From an uncultured Clostridia bacterium (GTDB lineage: Bacteria; Bacillota; Clostridia; Christensenellales; Borkfalkiaceae): a DNA stretch of 10,510 bases. The stretch lies in the NCBI GenBank assembly GCA_905235765.1, contig CAJOMM010000012.1:1-10510 (forward strand), in the 5' to 3' direction. A program made the translations under genes and the position numbers. Of this stretch, positions 6,027 through 10,510 are shown one piece after another. The notes below the pieces were generated by a model. It did no database searches and had not been told where the DNA came from. It saw nothing but the letters and a program-made list of their open reading frames with translations. Positions within the stretch are counted from its first letter, which is position 1; every line of letters begins with the position of its first letter.

Positions 6027-7242
6027 CGCAAAAGGAGAAATAATCGCTCCCCCGTCAAAATCGTTTGCTCATCGGCTTATGATCGCCGCTTTTCTCGCCG
6101 GCGGAGACTGTCTCGTTAAAAACGTTGGCGATTCCGAAGACGTAAAAGCGACGATTTCCGTGATAACCGCTTTGGGCGGAAAAGTCATGTACGACGGAAA
6201 AAACGCTTTTATCGGCGAAATAAATCACCCGAAAGAAGCCGTCGCCGACTGCGGCGAATCAGGGTCCACCCTGAGATTTTTTATACCCGTAGCGGCGGCG
6301 CTCGGAATACGTTGCCGATTTACGGGCAAAGGGAGATTATTGTCTAGGCCAATAGGCGCATATAACGATTGTTTTAACGGTAGCGGCGCAAAGATTTCCG
6401 ACCACACGATATCCGGCAAACTTAAATGCGGAACGTATACGATAGACGGAAGTTTAAGTTCGCAATTCGTTTCCGGACTTTTATTCGGCTTATCCGCACT
6501 GAACGGGCAAAGCCGCATAATACTTATAGGAAAAGAAGTGAGCGGCGGATATATAGATATAACCGTCAAAACGCTTGAAACTTTCGGCGTGAAAGTTGTA
6601 AGAACGGCGGACGGATTTCTTATAAACGGCGGCAATTACGCAAAGGTTAAAGAAGTTACCGCGGAAGGAGATTGGTCAGGCGCGGCGTTTCCGCTGTCTT
6701 TGGGCGCGATAAAAGGCGCCGTAACCGTAAAAGGACTGAACTTTCCTTCTTTGCAAAAAGACAGCGAAATTGTGGAAATACTTAAAAAGTTCGGCGCGAA
6801 AGTTGAGATTTCAGACGGCGCCGTAACTGTTAAACGTGGAAAACTGAAAGCGATAAAAGATATAAATTTAGAAGACGTTCCGGATCTTGCGCAGACGATA
6901 GCCGCGGTTGCGGCGTATGCGGAGGGAACGACGGAACTTCACGGAGTAGAACGGCTTAAAATAAAAGAAAGCGACAGGATAAGCGCGATAACGGATACGC
7001 TTAAGGCGGCGGAAATATTTTCCGAATACGACGGCGAAACGTTGAGAATAAAAGGAAGTATACCAAAAGGCTTTAAGGTTTCCGGCGGAAACGACCACCG
7101 AACGGTGATGAGCGCGGCAGTGCTCGCCGCGGCGGCTAAAGGAAAATCCGAAATCACCGGCGCCGAAGCGCACAAAAAATCTTACGTTGCTTTTTTTGAC
7201 GATTATGTTAAACTCGGGGGGAAAATTGATGTCGACCTTTAA
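6001..7242 (+). CDS. aroA: 3-phosphoshikimate 1-carboxyvinyltransferase (EPSP synthase)
   Basis: A 413-residue enzyme that transfers the enolpyruvyl group of PEP to shikimate-3-phosphate, the penultimate step to chorismate. Visible motifs are PPSKSFAHR (17-25, Lys20 binding PEP), CGESGSTLRFF (84-94, the PEP-binding loop), SRPIGA (115-120), DGSLSSQFVSGLL (149-161), EDVPDLAQTIA (291-301, with catalytic Asp295), LKIKESDRI (319-327) and NDHRTVM (364-370). The PEP loop differs from the E. coli NAGTAMRP form. The consequence for inhibitor sensitivity cannot be read from sequence alone. The ATG at 6001 overlaps the 3' end of aroB by 26 bases. The only ribosome binding signal is a weak GGAAAAA just upstream, so translation probably depends on coupling to aroB. 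The start is supported because the expected N-terminal strand (TITPFSAKGEIIAPPSKS) begins right after it. Confidence 0.97.
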   Translation: MNVTITPFSAKGEIIAPPSKSFAHRLMIAAFLAGGDCLVKNVGDSEDVKATISVITALGGKVMYDGKNAFIGEINHPKEAVADCGESGSTLRFFIPVAAALGIRCRFTGKGRLLSRPIGAYNDCFNGSGAKISDHTISGKLKCGTYTIDGSLSSQFVSGLLFGLSALNGQSRIILIGKEVSGGYIDITVKTLETFGVKVVRTADGFLINGGNYAKVKEVTAEGDWSGAAFPLSLGAIKGAVTVKGLNFPSLQKDSEIVEILKKFGAKVEISDGAVTVKRGKLKAIKDINLEDVPDLAQTIAAVAAYAEGTTELHGVERLKIKESDRISAITDTLKAAEIFSEYDGETLRIKGSIPKGFKVSGGNDHRTVMSAAVLAAAAKGKSEITGAEAHKKSYVAFFDDYVKLGGKIDVDL

Positions 7243-8284
7243 CGGGAGAAAACTGAAAATAGAGATTTACGGCGAATCTCACTCGGAAAGAATAGGCGTA
7301 AAAGCGTCGGGACTACCGAAAATTCTGATAGACAGAGAAAAACTCAAAGAATTTACCGACAGGAGAAAGGCGGTTTCCGCGCAGTATTCCACGTCGAGAA
7401 TCGAAAAGGACGAGCCTATATTTTACGGAATTTGCGGCGACGTTTTAGACGGAGAATTTACGGCGGAGATAATAAACGGCAATACCCGTAGCGGAGATTA
7501 TGGAAATCTTTACGGAAAGCCTCGCCCCTCCCACGCCGACTACGCCTGGCACTTAAAGGACGGCGCGCTGGATTTTACCGGCGGAGGAAGGTTCTCCGGG
7601 AGAATGACCGCGCCTTTCTGCATTATAGGCGGAGTTTTAAAACAATATCTCGAAACGCTCGGCATAAGAATTCACGCGTTCGTATCTAAAATAGGGAAAA
7701 TACAGGCGCGCTCTTATAAAGACGGAGAGATTTCCGAAAATGAAATACTTGAATTTAGAAGGGAAGGATTTCCCTCCCTCGACAAAAAAGACGAAATAAC
7801 AGCCGAAATATCAGCGGCGAAGAAAAGCGGTAATTCTTTGGGCGGAGTTATCGACTGCTGCGTATTCGGCATGCCGGGCGGAATAGGCGACAATCTATTC
7901 GGCGGACTTGAAGGCAAAATATCCGAACTGTTGTTTTCGGTGCCGGCGGTAAAGGGCGTGGAATTCGGTTCCGGCTTTAAGGGTGCGGAAAACACGGGAA
8001 AGGACGAAAACGACCAAATGCGTTATAAAGACGGGAAAGTGGTGTTTTTATCCAACAACTCCGGCGGAATAAACGGCGGAATAAGCAACGGAAACGTAAT
8101 AACGATGTCCGTCGCGATAAAACCGACCGCTTCAATTCCCCTTCCGCAAAAGACGGTGGATCTGAAAAACAAAACGGACGCCGAAATACAGATTTCAGGA
8201 AGGCACGATTGTTGTATCGCGCCGCGCGCCGTACCGGTTATAGAAAGCGCGGTGGCTATCGCTTTGACCGACCAATTATTATAA
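7229..8284 (+). CDS. aroC: Chorismate synthase
   Basis: A 351-residue enzyme that eliminates phosphate from EPSP to give chorismate, using reduced FMN. Family motifs are present in order but in a divergent form: GESHSERIGV (15-24, usually GESHG), RPSHADY (99-105, usually RPGHAD), GGGRFSGRMTAP (118-129, usually GGGRSSARET), MPGGIGDNLF (215-224), NNSGGINGGISNG (276-288) and GRHDCCIAPRAVPVIE (324-339). The two histidines of the first and second motifs (His18, His102) are kept. The ATG at 7229 overlaps aroA by 14 bases and is preceded by GGGGGG at 7216-7221, seven bases away. Longer readings from 7187 or 7205 would add residues before the conserved STFNGRKLKIEIYGESH start and are not favoured. 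The substitutions resemble what I recall of some clostridial AroC proteins, so function is probably intact. Confidence 0.95.
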   Translation: MSTFNGRKLKIEIYGESHSERIGVKASGLPKILIDREKLKEFTDRRKAVSAQYSTSRIEKDEPIFYGICGDVLDGEFTAEIINGNTRSGDYGNLYGKPRPSHADYAWHLKDGALDFTGGGRFSGRMTAPFCIIGGVLKQYLETLGIRIHAFVSKIGKIQARSYKDGEISENEILEFRREGFPSLDKKDEITAEISAAKKSGNSLGGVIDCCVFGMPGGIGDNLFGGLEGKISELLFSVPAVKGVEFGSGFKGAENTGKDENDQMRYKDGKVVFLSNNSGGINGGISNGNVITMSVAIKPTASIPLPQKTVDLKNKTDAEIQISGRHDCCIAPRAVPVIESAVAIALTDQLL

Positions 8285-8295
8285 AGGAGCAAATT

Positions 8296-9438
8296 ATGAG
8301 AAAACTTGAAGAAGTAAGAAAGGATATCGACGCTATAGACGACCAGATGTCGGAACTGTTTTTCAAACGTATGAATCTTTCCAAAGAAGTGGCGGAAATT
8401 AAGGCTATAAACGATATTCCCGTAACCGACAACGGAAGAGAACGCGAGATAGTATACAGGCTTTCCAAAAAATTACCGGAAGAATATTCGCTGTACCTTA
8501 AAGAATTTTACGAAACGGTGTTCTTTACGGGAAAAGCCTATCAGAGCGCTGTTATGAACAGCACTTCCGAAACGGTAAAAAAATTAAACGAAATAATATC
8601 GTCGGGGCTTAAAAATTTTCCTTCAACGGCGACAATAGCCTGCCAGGGAGTTCTCGGAGCAAACAGCGGAACAGCCGCAAAAAAACTTTTCGCCATATCC
8701 GATCTGACCTTCGTAAAGAGTTTTGAAGGCGTATTTTCCGCAGTGCAATCGGGGCTTTGCGAATACGGAGTATTGCCGATAGAAAACAGCACGGCAGGTT
8801 CCGTTCTGGAAGTGTACGACCTTATGAGAAAACACGACTTTCACATAGTAAGATCCGTAAGAATCAAAATAAGACATTGCCTTGCCTCCAACGCAAAAGC
8901 GAGTTTCAAAGATATAAAGACGGTCATTTCCCATCCGCAAGCTATACTTCAATGCGATGATTTTATTAAGTCGAATAATCTGACGGCTGAAACCGACGAA
9001 AACACGGCGGTCGCCGCAAAACGCGTTTCTTCTGGCAACGACCTATCCGTTGCGGCGATATGTTCGGAGGAATGCGCTAAAATATACGGACTTAAAATAC
9101 TTAAAACCGATATTCAGAACAACGACGCGAATTTTACGCGTTTCATCTGTATAAAGAAAGATTTGAACGTTTTTAAGGGCGCGGACAGAATAAGCGTTAT
9201 GACCAGCTTATCCCACGAACCGGGGAGCCTCAATAAAATTCTCGGCAGATTTTCGGCTTTGGGGCTTAATCTTACCAAAATAGAATCGCGGCCGATAGCC
9301 GGCGCCGATTTCGAGTTTATGTTCTATTTCGATTTCGAAGGGGATATAACGGATAAAAGCGTGCAGAACCTTATCGCTAGTATGGAAAACCAGTCGGAAA
9401 ACTTCGTATTCCTCGGCGCGTATAAAGAGATTATATGA
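8296..9438 (+). CDS. pheA: Bifunctional chorismate mutase / prephenate dehydratase with ACT domain (P-protein)
   Basis: A 380-residue enzyme that rearranges chorismate to prephenate and dehydrates it to phenylpyruvate, the phenylalanine-branch steps. The AroQ-type mutase domain (about 1-90) keeps Arg8, Arg25, Lys36, Asp45 and Glu49 in the spacing of the E. coli P-protein. The dehydratase domain (about 112-290) has GVLGANSGTAA (118-128), PIENSTAGSV (161-170), SHPQA (212-216) and NFTRF (279-283, with the catalytic Thr281). The ACT domain (about 297-380) carries EPGSLNKIL (308-316) and the phenylalanine-binding ESRP (330-333), so feedback inhibition by Phe is expected. The mutase domain probably also supplies prephenate to TyrA, since no separate mutase gene is seen here. 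The ATG at 8296 has AAGGAG six bases upstream (8284-8289), 11 bases after the aroC stop. This is the only clear intergenic gap in the operon. The stop overlaps the aroE start by 4 bases. Confidence 0.96.
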   Translation: MRKLEEVRKDIDAIDDQMSELFFKRMNLSKEVAEIKAINDIPVTDNGREREIVYRLSKKLPEEYSLYLKEFYETVFFTGKAYQSAVMNSTSETVKKLNEIISSGLKNFPSTATIACQGVLGANSGTAAKKLFAISDLTFVKSFEGVFSAVQSGLCEYGVLPIENSTAGSVLEVYDLMRKHDFHIVRSVRIKIRHCLASNAKASFKDIKTVISHPQAILQCDDFIKSNNLTAETDENTAVAAKRVSSGNDLSVAAICSEECAKIYGLKILKTDIQNNDANFTRFICIKKDLNVFKGADRISVMTSLSHEPGSLNKILGRFSALGLNLTKIESRPIAGADFEFMFYFDFEGDITDKSVQNLIASMENQSENFVFLGAYKEII

Positions 9439-10510
9439 AATACTGTCTGATCGGCGAAAAATTGAGCCACAGTTATTCGGCGGAAATACACGGAGATATG
9501 GGATTCAACTATACGCTTAACGAGATTCCGTCCGAAAAGCTTCCGGAATTTTTAAGGAACTGTCCGTTCGACGGGTTCAACGTAACTATACCGTACAAGA
9601 AAGCCGTGATGCCCTATCTTTCCGGAATTTCTTCAGAAGCGGAAAAAATCGGCGCGGTAAACACCGTCGTCAATAAAAACGGAAAACTTTTCGGATACAA
9701 TACCGACGCGAAAGGTATGGAATACGCTTTAGAAAAAAAAGGGATAACCCTTAAAAACAAAAACGTTATGATACTCGGCAGCGGCGGTGCGGCTGCGGTG
9801 GCAAGATACGTCGCTCAAAAACAAGGCGCCGCGCGGATATACACGGTAAGCCGAAAAGGCGCGGTGAATTACGACAACTGTTACGATCTCGAAAACACCG
9901 AAGTAATAATAAACGCAACCCCTGTCGGGATGTTCCCAAATACCGGTTTTTCGCCTGTTATACCGGAAAGATTTAAAAACCTTTCGGCTGTTTTCGACCT
10001 CATATACAACCCGTTTTCGACGGAACTTCTGCTCCGCGCGGAAAAACTCAAAGTAAAGACGGCGAACGGACTTGCGATGCTTGTTAAACAAGCGACTACC
10101 GCGGAAGAGATATGGAGCGGTAAAACGATTTCCGAAGAAACCGTTCGTAAAGAAATATTAAAACTATATAAGGCAAAAAGCAATCTCGTATTTATCGGTA
10201 TGCCCTCTTCCGGTAAAACTACTCTCGGCAAAACCGTGGCGGAAATTCTCGGCAAAACTTTTATCGACACAGACGAAGAGGTATTAAAAATTTCGGGAAG
10301 AACGCCGAAAGATATAATAATAACGGACGGCGAAGAAGAATTCAGAAATATAGAGAGCGCGGCGGTAAAAGCCGCGGCGACAAAAACGGGCGCGGTAATT
10401 TCGGTAGGCGGCGGCGCGGTAAAACGAGAAGAAAACGTGGAAATGCTTAAAAAGAACGGAATAATCTGTTATATAGAGCGAGATCTTTCTTTGCTTTCTA
10501 CGGAAAACCG
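9435..10510 (+). CDS. aroE-aroK: Fused shikimate dehydrogenase - shikimate kinase (3' end beyond window)
   Basis: One uninterrupted frame of 358 complete codons runs to the window edge without a stop. Residues 1-245 are shikimate dehydrogenase, reducing 3-dehydroshikimate with NADPH: SHS at 11-13 (shikimate binding), FNVTIPYK at 48-55 with catalytic Lys55, GAVNT at 73-77, YNTD at 88-91 with catalytic Asp91, the nucleotide loop GSGGAA at 115-120, NATPVGM at 160-166, and Gln219. Residues about 249-358 begin a shikimate kinase: Walker A GMPSSGKTT (255-263), the shikimate-binding Asp278/Asp280 pair in FIDTDEEV, Arg304 in GEEEFRNIE, and the SVGGGAV loop (323-329). Roughly the last third of the kinase, including the lid, is outside. 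The dehydrogenase part is compact and joined by only a few linker residues. The two activities flank one metabolite: dehydrogenase makes shikimate and kinase phosphorylates it. The ATG overlaps the pheA stop (ATGA), implying coupled translation. Confidence 0.95.
   Translation, partial: MKYCLIGEKLSHSYSAEIHGDMGFNYTLNEIPSEKLPEFLRNCPFDGFNVTIPYKKAVMPYLSGISSEAEKIGAVNTVVNKNGKLFGYNTDAKGMEYALEKKGITLKNKNVMILGSGGAAAVARYVAQKQGAARIYTVSRKGAVNYDNCYDLENTEVIINATPVGMFPNTGFSPVIPERFKNLSAVFDLIYNPFSTELLLRAEKLKVKTANGLAMLVKQATTAEEIWSGKTISEETVRKEILKLYKAKSNLVFIGMPSSGKTTLGKTVAEILGKTFIDTDEEVLKISGRTPKDIIITDGEEEFRNIESAAVKAAATKTGAVISVGGGAVKREENVEMLKKNGIICYIERDLSLLSTEN

Noticed and set aside
7187..7228. Upstream extension of chorismate synthase.
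   Set aside because: It would add 14 residues before the conserved N-terminus and lie deeper inside aroA. The G-rich ribosome site fits the ATG at 7229.
8209..8295. Upstream extension of pheA into aroC.
   Set aside because: The ATG at 8296 has a strong AAGGAG at correct spacing, and the mutase domain starts immediately after it.
1..10510. Search for a mobile element, CRISPR array, phage genes, tRNA or rRNA.
   Set aside because: No direct repeat arrays, terminal inverted repeats, integrase- or transposase-like proteins or RNA-gene patterns were recognised. The window is almost filled by housekeeping genes.

Overview
The window looks like a chromosomal segment of a Gram-positive-type bacterium, most plausibly a Clostridia-like member of the Bacillota. 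Supporting signs are purine-rich Shine-Dalgarno sites before most genes, near-consensus sigma-A promoters, a type I-beta DAHP synthase with an N-terminal ferredoxin-like domain, heavy use of ATA for Ile alongside many GCG/CGC codons, and tight co-directional gene packing. The taxon is an inference from style and was not searched. Nothing suggests a mobile element, prophage, CRISPR array or recent transfer.

Layout. On the minus strand, reading leftward from a promoter at 2856-2884, lie three genes: an MscS-family mechanosensitive channel (2832-1870), GMP synthase guaA (1840-314) and a small 83-residue protein resembling the isolated middle domain of FakA/YloV (296-45). On the plus strand, a back-to-back promoter at 2928-2957 drives a tightly packed aromatic amino acid operon: aroF (DAHP synthase), tyrA (prephenate dehydrogenase), aroB, aroA, aroC, pheA (chorismate mutase-prephenate dehydratase-ACT) and a fused aroE-aroK running off the right edge. 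Four of the six junctions inside this operon overlap (4, 26, 14 and 4 nt). Together the genes cover the route from PEP plus erythrose-4-phosphate to chorismate, and the phenylalanine and tyrosine branches. Only 3-dehydroquinate dehydratase (aroD/aroQ) is not seen. It may lie beyond the window.

The most notable element is the roughly 160-nt leader between the plus promoter and aroF. It encodes a 24-residue peptide with 10 aromatic residues (4 Phe, 6 Tyr, no Trp). An intrinsic terminator follows, ending in eight T directly before the aroF ribosome binding site. The last codons of the peptide can pair over 13 contiguous positions with the 5' arm and loop of that terminator, forming a mutually exclusive antiterminator. 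This is the layout of classical ribosome-mediated attenuation (as in enterobacterial pheL/trpL). No T-box, the usual control of such operons in Bacillota, is visible. Predicted control therefore has two layers: transcription responds to Phe-tRNA/Tyr-tRNA charging, and enzyme activity is probably tuned through the ferredoxin-like domain of AroF and the ACT domain of PheA.
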